A stretch of 64,000 bases of DNA from Tenrec ecaudatus (taxonomy: Eukaryota > Chordata > Mammalia > Afrosoricida > Tenrecidae). The notes under the pieces are model-generated. The model saw nothing but the letters and a program-made list of their open reading frames with translations. It was not told the origin of the DNA and did not search any database. Of this stretch, positions 52,506 through 63,802 are shown in pieces. Location of the stretch: NCBI RefSeq assembly GCF_050624435.1, contig NC_134541.1, positions 9,438,983 to 9,502,982 on the forward strand, read 5' to 3'. Position 1 is the stretch's first letter; each line of letters starts with the position of its first letter. The position numbers and the translations under genes were made by a program.

Positions 52506-52550
52506 GATTTGCTCAAGTGGTGCACGTAGTTAAGTGCTGGTCTCTCAGAA

Positions 52551-52757
52551 GCAAAACCACTCACTGCCATCGAGCACACTCTGACATGGAGTGACCCGGT
52601 GGGACCGGGCAGAGCCGCCCCGTGGGTTTCCCAGCCAAACTCCTTACAAGAGTAGACAGCACTGTCTTTCTCTTATGGAGCAACCGGTGGTTTCAAACTG
52701 CCGACCTTGTGGCTGGCAGCTCAACCTAATGCATATCTACTCTGCCATGAGGGCTCT
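52551..52757 (-). repeat. AfroSINE, antisense
   Basis: actcactgccatcgagcaca, gggcagagccgccccgtggg, caaactgccgaccttgtggctggcagc, catatctactctgccatgaggg. Confidence 0.88.
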
Positions 52758-52794
52758 CTCTTGAAAAAGCGGTGCCTTCAATGTACCCAGAATC

Positions 52795-52890
52795 GGTTTC
52801 CAAAGAGTCCGCCATGAGAACCCTACAGAGTAGTTCTATGGGGCACCCACGGGCTCCCCCACGGTCAGTATCAACTCAGTGGCAGCTGAC
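52795..52890 (+). repeat. AfroSINE 3' fragment, sense
   Basis: gagaaccctacagagtagttctatggggc and ggtcagtatcaactcagtggcag. Confidence 0.75.
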
Positions 52891-53650
52891 AACGTGTTAG
52901 ACGTGGAAGGGTGCTTTGGTTCAAGGCCACATCTGACATAATTATAAATGGCCAGCCACCTGAGTGTCCCCGATAAGTGGACAAAGGGTTGTATCAACCA
53001 CGGTGCCACCTCACACTAGAATCCTTTTGGTCAACAGTCGAGCTATAGGAAAGAGGTCTACGTATGGCATTGGGCGCAAACACGTGTAGGGTCTGATTCT
53101 CCTTACGTAAAACCACTGTGTGTGCATGTATGCGCCCACATGTGGGCGCCACGCGTGTAGGAAGTAGGGAATGATGCTCCGGTGCTGAGTGCTCGTCTCA
53201 CACGGCGGGTGACTTCCGTGTGGAAGCAGCACCGTGTTTCTGTCACGCTGTGTCAGCAGGAACTACAGCTCGCTGTCCTTTTCTTCCACTCCCGGTCTCA
53301 CCGATGAGACTCTTCCGGTCGGTGTGCAGCCATCTCATCCTCCTCTGTGCCGTGTCCCTCCCCTATCAGCTCGCCGTCCCTCCGTTCCCTGTTAACGTTG
53401 TTCTTGTCCCTTTAGCCCTGTAACACAGAAATCGTTCTTTTAAAAAGATGTAATCTTCAAGGCATTGTTTGCTTGTATTATCTCCCTCGTGAAGCTATGC
53501 TATGGCTTGGTTTTAAGGAGATTTCAGGGGCTCTGTTTTATTTAAGTTTTCAAGATTGAATCTGGATAATCCAGGGGTTCAGCCGGCTTTCATGACTCCA
53601 GAAAGCCTTGGATCCATGAGCATGTTCAATCCTGTTCTCCATTTCTCCCC
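52891..53650. other. No gene recognised
   Basis: Unique-looking sequence with relatively many CpG (53140-53420); open frames short. Confidence 0.5.
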
Positions 53651-53654
53651 CTCC

Positions 53655-55060
53655 CTTTTTTAAAAATCATTTTACTGGGGGCTCGTACAACTCTTATCAC
53701 AATCCATCCATACACCCACTGTGTCCACATTTGTGCATTTCTTGTCATCATCATTCTCAAACCATTTTCTTTCTACTTGAGCCCTTGGTATCAGCTCCTC
53801 ATTTTCCCCCTCCCTCCCTGCCCCACTTCCTCACGAACCCTTGATACTTTGTAAATTATTGCTATTTTCGCATGTCTTACACTGTTCAACATCTCCCTCC
53901 ACCCACTTTTCTGTTGTTTTTCCCCCAGGGAGGAGGTTATATGTAGATCCCTATAATCAGTTCCCCCTTTCCACCCCACCCTCCCAGTATTGCCACTCTC
54001 ACCACTGGTCCAGAAGGGATCATCCATCCTGGATCCCCTGTGTTTCCAGTTCCTATCTGTACCAGTGTACAAGCTCTGGTCTACCAGAATTTGTAAGGTA
54101 GAATTGGGATCATGATAGTGGGGAGGGAGGAAGCATTAAACAACTAGAGGAAAGTTGTATGTTTCATCATTGCTACTCTGCACCCTGATTGGCTCATCTC
54201 CTCCCCGCTACCCTTCTGTAAAGGAATGTCCAGTTGTCTTTAGGTCCCCACTCCATACTGCCCCTCATTCACAATGATATTATTTTTCATTCTTTGATGC
54301 CTGATACCTGATCCCTACAACACCTCATGATCACACAGGCTGGTGTGCTTCTTCCATGTGGGCTTTGTTGCTTCTGAGCTCGATGGCCGCTTGTTTACCT
54401 TCAAGCTTGTAAGACCTCAGATGCTATATCTTTTGGTAGCTGGGCACCATTAGCTTTCTTCACCACATTTGCTTATGCACCCGTTTTGTCTTCAGTGATC
54501 CATGTCAGGAAGGTGAGCATCATGGAATGCCAGTTTAATAGAACAAAGTATTCTTACATTGAGAGAGTATTTGAGTGGAGGCCCAATGTCCATCTGCTAC
54601 CTTAATTACAAACCTATAAGTATATGCACATAGATCTATTTCCCCGTCCTCATATTTAAATATATTTACGTATGTACATGCCTTTATTTAGACCTCTATA
54701 AATGCCCTTTGCCTCCTAGCTCTTTCCTCTATTTTCTTTTACTTTTGTCTTGTCCCACTATGATGTTCAGCCTTCATTTGGGTTTCAGTAATTCCTCTCG
54801 GTTACATTACGCTTGATCCCACCCTACTAGGCCTCCTACACCCACCTCACCACTGATTTGGATCACTTGTCCCCTTGTCCCTGAGTTTGTTAACACCACT
54901 TCCTTTCTCCCCACCTCCCCCTCTCCTATGTCCCCCTGGAAATGTCAGTCCGTTGTTTTCTCCTCCAGATTGTTCATCCTGCCTATCTTATTTAGACAGA
55001 CTTGCTGAGATAATAACATGCACAAAAACAAGACAGAGCAAAACCAAGCTACAAACCACA
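53655..55060 (-). mobile_element. L1-like retroposon, minus strand, 1.4 kb
   Basis: Antisense tail attttactgggggctcgtac, purine-rich tract complement, module (54290-54500), and up to the T-rich zone complement acaaaaacaagacagagcaaaacc. Colinear with 1095-2780, without the 250-bp duplication. Confidence 0.88.
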
Positions 55061-55080
55061 GAACCTTTCATATCTAAATG

Positions 55081-55590
55081 TGTGGTAGTCACACAATTTC
55101 AAGTCAACTTGATAAAAGAATGAAGGGGTGGGGTCTAGCCTGTCAATCAGGTCACAGCCTGATGAGTCCTCCTTGTGGGCATGCCCTTCTCATAAGGATT
55201 CTGGGGACTTTCTCTCTCTCTCTTGATTCTGCCATCAGAAGAGGCAAGCTACACTCTCTCGCACTCTTAGCTTCACCTTCCTGTTGATAAGCCATATGGA
55301 GCTAGGCTGATGGCAGCCAGAGCCCTGGAGATGCATTCACCACCACTGGACCCACAGGAATTTCCACCCACCAGCCTGTGATCTTCCTGCATTAGGAACC
55401 ATTGCATGTGCTGCATGAGTCTGAAGAAGAATTCAGGGGCTAATATCAGACTTATGGGCTAATATCAAACTTATGGACTTGATCTGGACTGAGCTGGGAT
55501 GTTTTATTGGTGCACAATTACTTCCTGATATAAAGTTCTCTTACACACATATGAGTATCTGGATTTGTTTCTCTAGTCCACTCTAACACA
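55081..55590 (+). repeat. LTR-like interspersed repeat, complete, 510 bp
   Basis: TG (tgtggtagtcacac) to CA (ctctaacaca), flanked by a 5-bp duplication aaatg (55076-55080 and 55591-55595). Best-bounded member of its family; size, ends and duplication length fit a solo LTR of an ERV. Confidence 0.65.
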
Positions 55591-55659
55591 AAATGTATGC
55601 TGGGAGTGGTTAAGGGGAGATAATTGTTCTTCCTGAAGTTATGTGACTACTTTATTTAA

Positions 55660-55775
55660 CTGTTTTATTTAACATTGGACCACTAACCTCCAGGTTGACA
55701 GTTCAAACCCACCAATTGCTTCTTGGGAGAAAGCTGAGACTATCTGCTCCTGTAAAGTTTTCTAGCCTGGAACCT
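55660..55775 (+). repeat. AfroSINE, middle part, sense
   Basis: ccactaacctccaggttgacagttcaaaccc, gagaaagctgagactatctg. Confidence 0.78.
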
Positions 55776-56254
55776 CTACATACAGATCCCCTATCAAAAG
55801 AGATAGTAATATGTGAGCCAGATATATATACATATATATATAAATTCCTCTAAACTATGATAGAGGGTGCATAAGACAAGAACAAAAGAGAACCACATAT
55901 GTATATGTATTGGGGGGAGCGGGGATTAATGAATTACTGTTACTGATATGATTTGATAAGGTGGGCTGGGTAACTACCTAGAATATACTTAGCTGCAAAA
56001 TTACAGTTTTTATTTATCCCCAAAACTAATTTTTATTTACAAATTCTTTATACCCAAACTAAGTTTTTCCTTGTAACTATTATATTCCACCAACAAAAGG
56101 AATATATGGGTATATAAATGAAAGCAAGCAATACATAAAGACATGTAAATTGTTTTTAAACAGAGAGAGGGGTTTCAATATTAAAAACCCTCTACCTTGC
56201 TGTGATCTACTGAAAATGAGCCCTGGACAAAAGGATTTGTCAAAGGAAAAAAAA

Positions 56255-56590
56255 AAGATGGAGAAGGGAGCCAATCGCAATGATCAACGTATAACCCCAC
56301 CCCCACCCCCAAGGGGGCTGAACAACAGAAATGTCAGTGAAGGGAGACAGCAGACCATGTGAGATATGAAAATAATAATAACTTATAATTTATCAAGGGA
56401 TCACAAGGATGGGAGGGAGGGGCAGGAGGGTAAAAAGGAGACGCTGATACCAAGGGCTCAAGTAGAAAGAAAATGTTTTGAAAATGAAGATGGCAAAATA
56501 TACACAAATGTGCCTGATACAATTGATGTGTGGATTATTATAAGAGCTGTAAGAGGCCCCAATAAAATTATTTATAATAAATAAAACAGA
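56255..56590 (+). mobile_element. L1-like 3' end, subtype of the 19634 element
   Basis: gatcaacgtataaccccacccccaccccc, cttataatttatcaagggatcac, ccaagggctcaagtagaaag, gcctgatacaattgatgtgtgg, agctgtaagaggccccaataaaat. Confidence 0.85.
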
Positions 56591-57399
56591 TAAAAACCTC
56601 AAAAAAAAGAAGAGGAAGAAGTAAATAAATAATTTTTAAAAGGAGGAACAAAGCCCTCCTGATGCGCAAGCCCTCAGATCTAAACACTGGGCTGGGCGCC
56701 TGGAAGGAGGGGAAGTAGAGCTGAAGTGGATGTGGATCCTCTTGTGACACACAAGTTTGCTTGTTTAAAATTCCTCTTTTTAATAAGCTTTTTTTTAAAT
56801 AAAAAACTAAAACAGTTTATGACTTTGACATCCTACCACATTTACCTACTAAATATAATGATTCATCCTTCATTTCACGATCTCGTAGACTGGTGGTGGA
56901 CAAAGATTTTTGGTGAAGGGGAGACTCAGAGAAAAACGACAATGTGTGTGTGAACGATCATAATATACAAATGATCCCATCCCCCACTCTGTGTTGTTTG
57001 GGGTCACATGCCAGGCGTGATCTCACTGTCTTGCAGGAAAAGTTAAGGGGAGCTGTGTACCAGAGGGGACCTGGTAGGAGAGTCCCCAGATAAAATACAC
57101 AGCACTCAAGTCTTGCAAGTTCAGGAAAGCAGTGAATATTTTTTTAGGGTAAGTATATCCCAAACATTCCATGGGATATATTTATCCTCCCCCAAAATAG
57201 ATACCACTGTTAATTCCTCCAGAAGAAAGAATGAAAGCCGGAAGACACAGGGTGGATCCCATGAGCATCAGTCTCTTCGACCCTGAGACGGGAGCGCTCG
57301 AGCGTGCCCAGTTACGACTATCAACTACTCTAAAACAGACCCCATGGTGCCCCAGGGGAACGAGTGATACTCCTGTCTAACATAAAATGACAGTGATGT

Positions 57400-58297
57400 C
57401 TCTAAGGTGAACCAGACACACATATATGCCATGATTGGGGGCTCCCACTTAATTCTAGCCCCAATCTAAGAACAGTTAGTTCTTATAGCATGGCCCTGCG
57501 GGGTGCTCACCCCAGTGAAGAGATCTCTGAAGGCATGGGTGCTATAGCAAACGGTGGTGAAGAAACTAGATGGTGCCCCGCTATCAGAAAGAACAGCATC
57601 TGGGGTCTTAAAGGCTTGTCTTCGAACAAGCATTCATCTAAGTGAGGCTTCAACTAAGTCCACAAGGAAGAAGCACACCAGTCTGTGCAATCCAAGGATT
57701 GTAAATAATAAAATCTAAATCCAGAGGAGGGAATGGTATCAGAACTTAGCTAGTAAACACTTGGTTTGAAAGGCAATGAATGACAACGGAAGCCCCAAAT
57801 CTACCTGCAAGGTGCCCACGTGAATTAAGTCTCCAGGGACTCCCCTCTGACCACAGTCCAGGGAGATGAACAACCTCGTTATCAGACAGAGAGCATCGTA
57901 AAGTGGGTTATGGCATGAATGTAATATCTTACTATGGTTAAATGTAATCTCTTATTTGACCTTTTTAAGATCCATTTTAAATTTGTTCTAGTTTTTAATA
58001 TTTTTCTGTTTTTTATCGAAATATTTCTCTCTTTTACTTTGTTATTGTTGTCAGGCTTGTGGTTTATTTATTTATTGTATATGAAGTCCAGGATAGGTAA
58101 ATCTATTGATATAGTAACTGGATTCATTGTTCCTTGGGGTTATGGCAGGGGAGGTTGGGGAAAATATTTAACAATAAATATGACAACAAAGAAAATGTTC
58201 TGAACCTGATTGTGTGGGTGATTGTACAACTCTTCTTGGTGTGATTAACCTATTGAATTGTATGACGAGAATTATAGGCCAATAAAACTCTTGGGGG
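57400..58297 (+). mobile_element. L1, second 3'-end lineage, least interrupted copy
   Basis: ctcccacttaattctagcccc, module ctagatggtgccccgctatc...ctggggtcttaaaggcttg, gatacaagg-like step at 57692, gttctagtttttaatattttt, ggcaggggaggttggggaaa, tgaacctgattgtgtgggtg and ggccaataaaactctt. Useful reference for the other copies. Confidence 0.85.
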
Positions 58298-58299
58298 AT

Positions 58300-58890
58300 A
58301 AAATAAGTAAATATAAATGAAAAAGATCACGTTTGAAAGTCCTAGATAGAATGGGGAAAAAGAAGTGGAATAGAACTCAAAGCCATCAGAGACTAAACTT
58401 ACTAGTCAGAGATAGTCTAGGGTAGCGGTTCTCAACCTGTGGGTCACGACCCCTTTGGGGGGTCGAAGGATCTTTTCACAGGGGCCACCCAATTCATAAC
58501 AGTAGCAAAATGACAGTTATGAAATAGCAACGAAAATAATGTTATAATTGTGCGGTCATCACATAAGGAATTGTATGAAGGTTGAGACCACTGGTCTAGG
58601 GGGACCCCCAGGTCCAGGACCCTTACGATTCAGGTCTGGAACTGAACTCACCTCCACCTTACAATAACCAGCATTTAAGACTGGAAGGGCAGCATGGACA
58701 CAAAACCAAAGTGCAGAAGGTGCAGGGGGAAAGGAGAAATGGAAACAGGAATCACAAGGAGGAAGCAGGATTGCATGGAGGGGACTGAAATGAGTCGGAT
58801 CAGAATGTGTATGAATTGCCGAATGGAAAGTCATACTCTCTGTAAAGCTGCACCTAATTCACAATAAAAAATGTCCCTTTCTCCCCAAAA
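58300..58890 (+). mobile_element. Afrotherian L1 3' UTR, interrupted by SPIN
   Basis: tgaaagtcctagatagaatggg...aactcaaagccatcagagac, SPIN, then aggacccttacgattcaggtctggaactgaactcacctccacc, ending cctaattcacaataaaaaatg. Confidence 0.65.
58423..58593 (+). mobile_element. SPIN-type hAT MITE, 171 bp, perfect TSD
   Basis: Ends tagcggttctcaacctg and ggttgagaccactg. Interior: gggtcacgacccctttgggg, cataacagtagcaaaatgacagttatga. Flanked by a perfect 8-bp duplication gtctaggg (58415-58422, 58594-58601), matching the NTCTAGNN preference reported for SPIN. Non-coding. Confidence 0.93.
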
Positions 58891-58964
58891 AGTACACACA
58901 TGGATTTTAAAAAAAAAGAATATCTGTTGCCTATCTGAATTTCAACTGCAATGGGGTGTCTTAT

Positions 58965-59078
58965 AGTTGTAGTTTTTAATGACTATTTTATTGTGTTTAA
59001 GGTGAAGCTGTATATAGCAAATAAAGTTCCAGTTTCGACATGTTTTTCTCACTGAGGTTGGTTACGCTATTCATATGG
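58965..59078 (-). repeat. L1 3' tail, antisense
   Basis: gactattttattgtgtttaaggtgaagctg...ctcactgaggttggttacgc. Confidence 0.5.
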
Positions 59079-59124
59079 TGTTATTTCTAGTTGTACCATT
59101 TCCAGGCCTCCAGGTCCCTGCCCG

Positions 59125-59250
59125 CTCCCCTCTGTGCTTTAGAGGGAGAAGGATGGAGCTGTCTGCTCCAGGAAAGAGTTACAGCCTCCAGAACCAGTTG
59201 CAGAGCCGCTCTGAATTGGAATGGACTCACGGCAGTGGGCCTCCATTGAG
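59125..59250 (+). repeat. AfroSINE, 3' two thirds, sense
   Basis: gagaaggatggagctgtctgctccagg, gagttacagcctccagaacc, ctctgaattggaatggactc. Confidence 0.75.
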
Positions 59251-59369
59251 TTGATTTCCTGATGACCTACCTTTAACTAAACCAGCTTGGCCAGACATGG
59301 TGACTTTAGCAGTAGGACCCTCTTGCCCCAGTGACAATGCACAGGCCTGAGCCCAGACTTCAGGTGTCC

Positions 59370-59590
59370 CTACAGCATCTATATTTGCAGGTCAGAAAGG
59401 CTGAGACTCATCTAAGGTCCAACAATTAGTCTCTGTTTGTCTGGAGCAATGGAGGAAGATGGAGAGTCAGGAAAGGGGGCAGGACCTGGGGGTGGGGGGA
59501 ATGCCGAACAGATTGTAACGTGCTTGTGGATCCTAGACCTTCTGAAGCCATGAAAGCTGACTGAATCCCATCTTTCTGCCCATCACGTTA
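59370..59590 (+). repeat. Afrotherian L1 fragment
   Basis: aacaattagtctctgtttgtctggagcaatgg...ggaagatgg resembles 8620-8700 and 9600-9640. Confidence 0.4.
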
Positions 59591-59602
59591 GGGTGAGTTA
59601 AT

Positions 59603-59683
59603 TAAATGTTTGACCAGCATGATCCTGCATAATGTTCTACATATTCTAATGGCCCTTGGCAGAAAAAAAGTTCCCCATTCCTG
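59603..59683. repeat. hAT-like MITE, one end
   Basis: atggcccttggcagaaaaaaagttccccattcctg is a common hAT terminus pattern (complement caggaatggggaac). The opposite end is not found. Confidence 0.4.
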
Positions 59684-59937
59684 GGCTAAAGAAATCCAAC
59701 CTAAGGGGATAGAAAAAGCCATTACATTCCAAGGTGAGGTGTCTACCCAAAGTCAACGTTCAGAAGGATTCAGAAAGGAGGAAAGGTGGCAGGAAGCACA
59801 GGAGCAAGTGGGATAAGTCGGGCAATATGGAGAGGATCCCATGAAAGGGCTGAAAAGAAATGTGTGTGGTTTTTTAATGGGAAACTGATGATCTGCTCTG
59901 TACACGGCAACCTACTCACAACCAACAGTTTCAGAAA

Positions 59938-60277
59938 AATAGGGCAAGATATGACAAAATAATAATTTATACATTATCAAGAGTTCATGAGGGAAGGTAG
60001 AGCAGGGAGGGGGGGAAATGAGGAGCTGATGCCAGGGGCTTAGGTGGAGAGCAAATGTTTTGAGAATGATGAGGGCAACAAATGTACAAATGTGCTTGAC
60101 ACAATTGATGTATTATGAATTGTGATAAGAGTTGTATGAGCAAAACGTATATATAAATCAATAAATTTTAAAAATAAAAGTTTTATGATTGGGGATCACC
60201 ACAAAATGAGGAACTGTATTAAAGGGTCACGGCATTAAAAAGAAAAAGAGTTGTATGAGCCCCTATTAAGACGATTT
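59938..60277 (+). mobile_element. L1-like 3' end, interrupted
   Basis: agggcaagatatgacaaaataataattt...gaggagctgatgccaggggc...agagttgtatgagc, a 104-bp insertion, then agagttgtatgagcccctattaagacgatttt. Confidence 0.88.
60142..60245 (+). repeat. Insert with a SPIN fragment between 15-bp repeats
   Basis: 60178-60237 (ttttatgattggggatcacc...gaactgtattaaagggtcac) matches the SPIN interior near its right end. The insert ends in an A-rich run and lies between perfect copies of aagagttgtatgagc (60127-60141, 60246-60260). Confidence 0.75.
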
Positions 60278-60849
60278 TAAAAAAGAAAAACAGAAAGCGA
60301 AAGCTCAAAACCAGTGGAAAGTCAATAAATAAATAGATGTGGAGGTGACTGGTCACCCCGTGAAGTCGAACCAATATTATATGTAAAGCTGTTTGGCTGG
60401 GCACCGAACTAAAAATAAATAAACAAACAATAACCCAGCACTTTGTCTTTCTCTGCCAGATCTGCTCTCAGAGGCCTCGGGCTCTTAAAAAAGGGGGAGC
60501 GAAAACTGTAACTGCTTCACGTGTGTTGTTTTCAATGCCTGGAAATTCCTTTGATTCTTATATCATTAGTGTAAATATTCCTGGTTTCTTCTTCTAGGAA
60601 GAAAAACATCAACAGATATATTTTGCACATTTGGTTAATTACAGGGGCCACAGGCACACAGAACTGTGGTTGGAAACCTTTAATTGGGCATTCAAGTGGC
60701 CACCTAAAAGTGTTCAATTCAAATGGTTAGCCAGCCAGCCCCTCCCTGGGAATACAGGCGCCATTTCCCCCATGATTCTCAGGGCTCGGATGGGGACAAC
60801 AGCTCAGTGTGAACCGGGCAGCTGAGAGAGACAGCAGTCAGTCACATTT
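60278..60849. other. No gene recognised
   Basis: Mixed sequence; an open frame of 64 codons at most. Confidence 0.5.
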
Positions 60850-61490
60850 ATCGAAGCCTCCCAGACCAGGAAAAAAAGATGGACGTTGTCCAGGGTTTCA
60901 TTTGACTTGGATCCACAATCACTGCCCATGGAAGCAGTGGGCAAGAAGGTGAAAGATGTATTGCATTGGGCAAATCGGCTGGCAACGGTCTCTTTCAAAG
61001 TATGCAAGAGCAAAGATGTCCCTTGGAAATGAAGGTGCACTTGGCCCGAGCCATGAAATTTTCAATCCCCTCCCGTGCTTTCAGAAGTTGGGCAATGAAA
61101 AAGGAGGACTGAAGATGCCCCGATCAGTGCCTTTGAATGAGGGCATGAGCAAGAAGATTGACCGTCGCATGAACTGCCAGAACAAGGCAGAGATCTGTCT
61201 TGGAGGAAGTGCGGCCAGAATCCGCCCTAGAAATGGGGATGGTGAGAATTCGTCTCACATCGTTTCTCAGCATGTCATCAAGAGGAACCAGTCCCCAGAG
61301 AAGGGCATGATGCTTAGCAAAGTAGAGGGTGAGCAGAAAAGAGAACACCCCCAAGAAGACGCCCTGGCACAGCGGCTGCCAGCCGAGGCTCCAAGAGGAG
61401 AGCTTGTGAGCGTGGCACAGGGTCTGGTGCTGTTTCCCTCTGTAGCTGAGAGTCAGAGCCGAACTTGACAGCACCAAACATCAACTATGC
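60850..61490 (+). mobile_element. RTE/BovB-type LINE: C-terminal ORF region and 3' end
   Basis: Collinear with 32440-32850: catttgacttggatccacaatcac, gcaagagcaaagatgtccc, gcccgagccatgaaattttcaatcccc, gaactgccagaacaaggcagagatctgtcttgg, caagaggaaccagtccccagagaagggcatgatgc. The 170-codon open frame starting 60956 is partly the true frame (MNCQNKAEICLGG) and partly out of frame; it is not a functional protein. Confidence 0.87.
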
Positions 61491-61517
61491 CAGGAGGGAG
61501 GCCTGATCTAGAATTCA

Positions 61518-61690
61518 GTGTTTCTCAAAGTGAGGGGACACCTGGGGGAGACAGGGGGGCTGCAAAAGCAGATGCTCCCTTCCACGTTATCCTGGATGAC
61601 CAGCTAGAATACAGAAGGTGTTCATCGCCAGGGGGGTGCTGGGTAATCACTTTTCTTCTCTATTTTGTTTGGTCTGCAAGGGCCCAAGTG
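61518..61690. repeat. Possible hAT-like MITE
   Basis: Starts cagtgtttctcaaagtgagg, a common hAT terminus; the right end is unclear and abuts RTE sequence. Confidence 0.35.
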
Positions 61691-61694
61691 GCCA

Positions 61695-61945
61695 GATAAA
61701 CCTGGGATCCTATGATCTACCTCCTGAGACCAGTCCCTTGAGAAGGCCGTCATGCTTGATAAAGTAGAGGGGCAGCAGAAAAGAGGATGAGCCTCAACGA
61801 GATGGGTGGGCACAGTGGCTGCAATAATGAGCTCAGACGGAACCACTGCCGGCTGGCACAGGACGGGGCAGTGTTTCCTTGTGTCTTGCACTGTGCTGCG
61901 CCATGAGTCGGAGGGACTTGTTGGCACCTAACAACATCGATCCAC
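61695..61945 (+). mobile_element. RTE/BovB-type LINE 3' end
   Basis: gagaccagtcccttgagaaggccgtcatgcttgataaagtagaggggcagcag, gagatgggtgggcacagtgg, ggacggggcagtgtttccttg, ccatgagtcggagggacttgttggcacctaacaacatc. The end shares catgagtcgg with the AfroSINE tail. Confidence 0.9.
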
Positions 61946-62018
61946 GTGATCCCTAACAATGTGTGTTGTACGCATGCAATGCTTTTGACTTTGGAATGTT
62001 CCCCCGAATTCCGCCAGC

Positions 62019-62228
62019 AGGGAGCTTCAGTAGTGCCGTGGTGAGGCACTTGCCTATGGGCCAAACAGCTGGCTGTTCAGATCCACCAGCCGCTCCAAGA
62101 AAGCTGTGGCGACGTAGCATTCTGCGAAGGTGGCCGCGTTGGAAGCCCGATGGGTCGATGCTGCTCTGTCCTGTAGGGTTGTTCGGAGTTGGAATTGACT
62201 TGATGGTGGATTTGTTTTGTTTTGTGTT
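62019..62228 (+). repeat. AfroSINE, sense, full length
   Basis: gagcttcagtagtgccgtgg, ggctgttcagatccaccagccgctcc, ctgctctgtcctgtagggtt, gagttggaattgacttgatgg. Confidence 0.88.
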
Positions 62229-62717
62229 GACAAACACCAAGTCGGGAGCATTCTATTTAAGTGACTCTCCTGTAAAGAATGCTAGGGAGGGGAAGGAAGC
62301 AAAAGAAGTGTTTCTCAATCATATTTAGGCAATGCTTTATGATCTCAATCAATGGCTTGTTCCTGACTGATTCTCTTTTCGGGATTGCCCGGTGATTTGG
62401 ATGAACAGAGAATGATGTTGTGGGCAGTGTACCTGCATGTTGTTGTTGGGTCCTGCCACCACTTGTTTGCTTGTTTTTAACACTTCACAGTCTTGCTTAT
62501 ATTATTTTCAGAGAGCGCATAAACAATGAGATACCCTTGCTTCAAAATCCATGGGGAGTGGCGCAGGAAGGGAGGAAAAGGCTCAGGTCTCAAAGGACGT
62601 TCATCTTGTTCTTCTTGGGGGCTGCCGAGTCCATGTGGGGCTTAGCAGGCTGTGTGAGAGTTTAACTTCTCCAGAGAGTTTTCTAGGGGATTTTTCTACA
62701 CTCCCCACCCCCTCCGT

Positions 62718-62860
62718 AGGAGGAGCGCTAGTGGTGCACTAGTTAAGCAACTCGCTGCCAACTACAAGGTTGGCGGTTCAAACCCACCCAGCAGGTCTAT
62801 GGGAGAAAAACAGAGCCATCTGCTATTGTCCAGTTGGCTGGGAATTGTACGAATGCCGGT
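62718..62860 (+). repeat. AfroSINE, sense, 5' part
   Basis: gagcgctagtggtgcactag, caaggttggcggttcaaaccc, gggagaaaaacagagccatc. Confidence 0.82.
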
Positions 62861-62861
62861 G

Positions 62862-62945
62862 GCCAGGCATTTCTCCTGCAAGCCACTGGGTGGTTGGAAC
62901 TGCCAATCGTCAACTAGCAGCTTCAAGATTGAGTCGCAAGGGCTA
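62862..62945 (-). repeat. tRNA-derived SINE head, antisense
   Basis: ggccaggcatttctcctgca...gtggttggaactgccaatcg. It faces the preceding sense SINE. Confidence 0.55.
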
Positions 62946-63084
62946 GAGGGCATGTTGGTAAAGGCAGAGTAGGCCTCCTTTGCTATCTGGAGGCTGAAGG
63001 CTAAAACTCACTCCCAGGTCAATTGGAGAAACACAGCAACTTCCCATGTGATTTCAGTCCCTTGACCTCCTGGGAGTTTCAGAG

Positions 63085-63265
63085 ACTAGGCACTCAGAGG
63101 TGAAGTGAAAGGTCATTGGCTCCAAACCCCACCAGCTGTGCAGCAGGAAGAAGGTGTGGCAAGCAAGACTTCCAAAAAGATGACAGCCCAGCCAACCCTC
63201 TCGGGCAGTGATACCCTTTCTTATAGACTCATGGTGAGTTGGGAATCGACTGGAGACCAATGGCA
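63085..63265 (+). repeat. AfroSINE, sense, head truncated
   Basis: ggtcattggctccaaacccc, accagctgtgcagcaggaag, ttatagactcatggtgagttggg. Confidence 0.7.
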
Positions 63266-63505
63266 GTATAGTGGTTAGATATTGGGCTGCTACCCACAAG
63301 GCCGATAGTTTGAAGCCGGTACTTGGTCTGCTAACTGCAAGGTCAGCAGTGCAAAACCACCAGCCACTCTGTAGGAGAAAGTGGAGGCTTTTCATTCCTG
63401 TGAAGAGTTACAATCTCAGACACCCACAGACGTCAACCGTGTCTTATAAGGTCACCATGAGTCAGAAGGGATTCACTAAGTGCATGTGGGTTTTTTGGGT
63501 TCCCC
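63266..63505 (+). repeat. AfroSINE, sense, with a duplicated head
   Basis: gtatagtggttagatattgggctgctacccacaagg and tggtctgctaactgcaaggtcagcagtgc are two successive head segments before one body (ccaccagccactctgtagga...caccatgagtcagaaggg). Confidence 0.78.
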
Positions 63506-63802
63506 GTCCTACAGGGTCATTGCACGTCAGAACTGATTGAATGACAGGGAATCTCTTTCTCTTCACCCAAATTCCTACCTGTCAACCCTCTAGCCTACAG
63601 CTTCCCCTGCCCTTCCGCCTTGGTAACTTTCAAAGGGTGTTTTCTTTACTATGGAAGTCCTTGTCGTGTTCTGTTTCAGTCCAACAGTGGCCTCATACAA
63701 TACTGTCCTCTTGTGATGGACTGATTTCACGCAACATCATGTGCTCCCGGTCGGGAAGTGCTTCTGATTTCACCGTTGTATTTTCGCAGTGCCTTGCATT
63801 GC

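Noticed and set aside
53140-53420. CpG island or promoter
   Set aside because: CpG is locally raised by eye but short, with no TATA, no adjoining exon and no clear island length.
60956-61468. 170-codon open frame as a gene
   Set aside because: It lies in a decayed RTE LINE and mixes in-frame and out-of-frame parts of the LINE protein.
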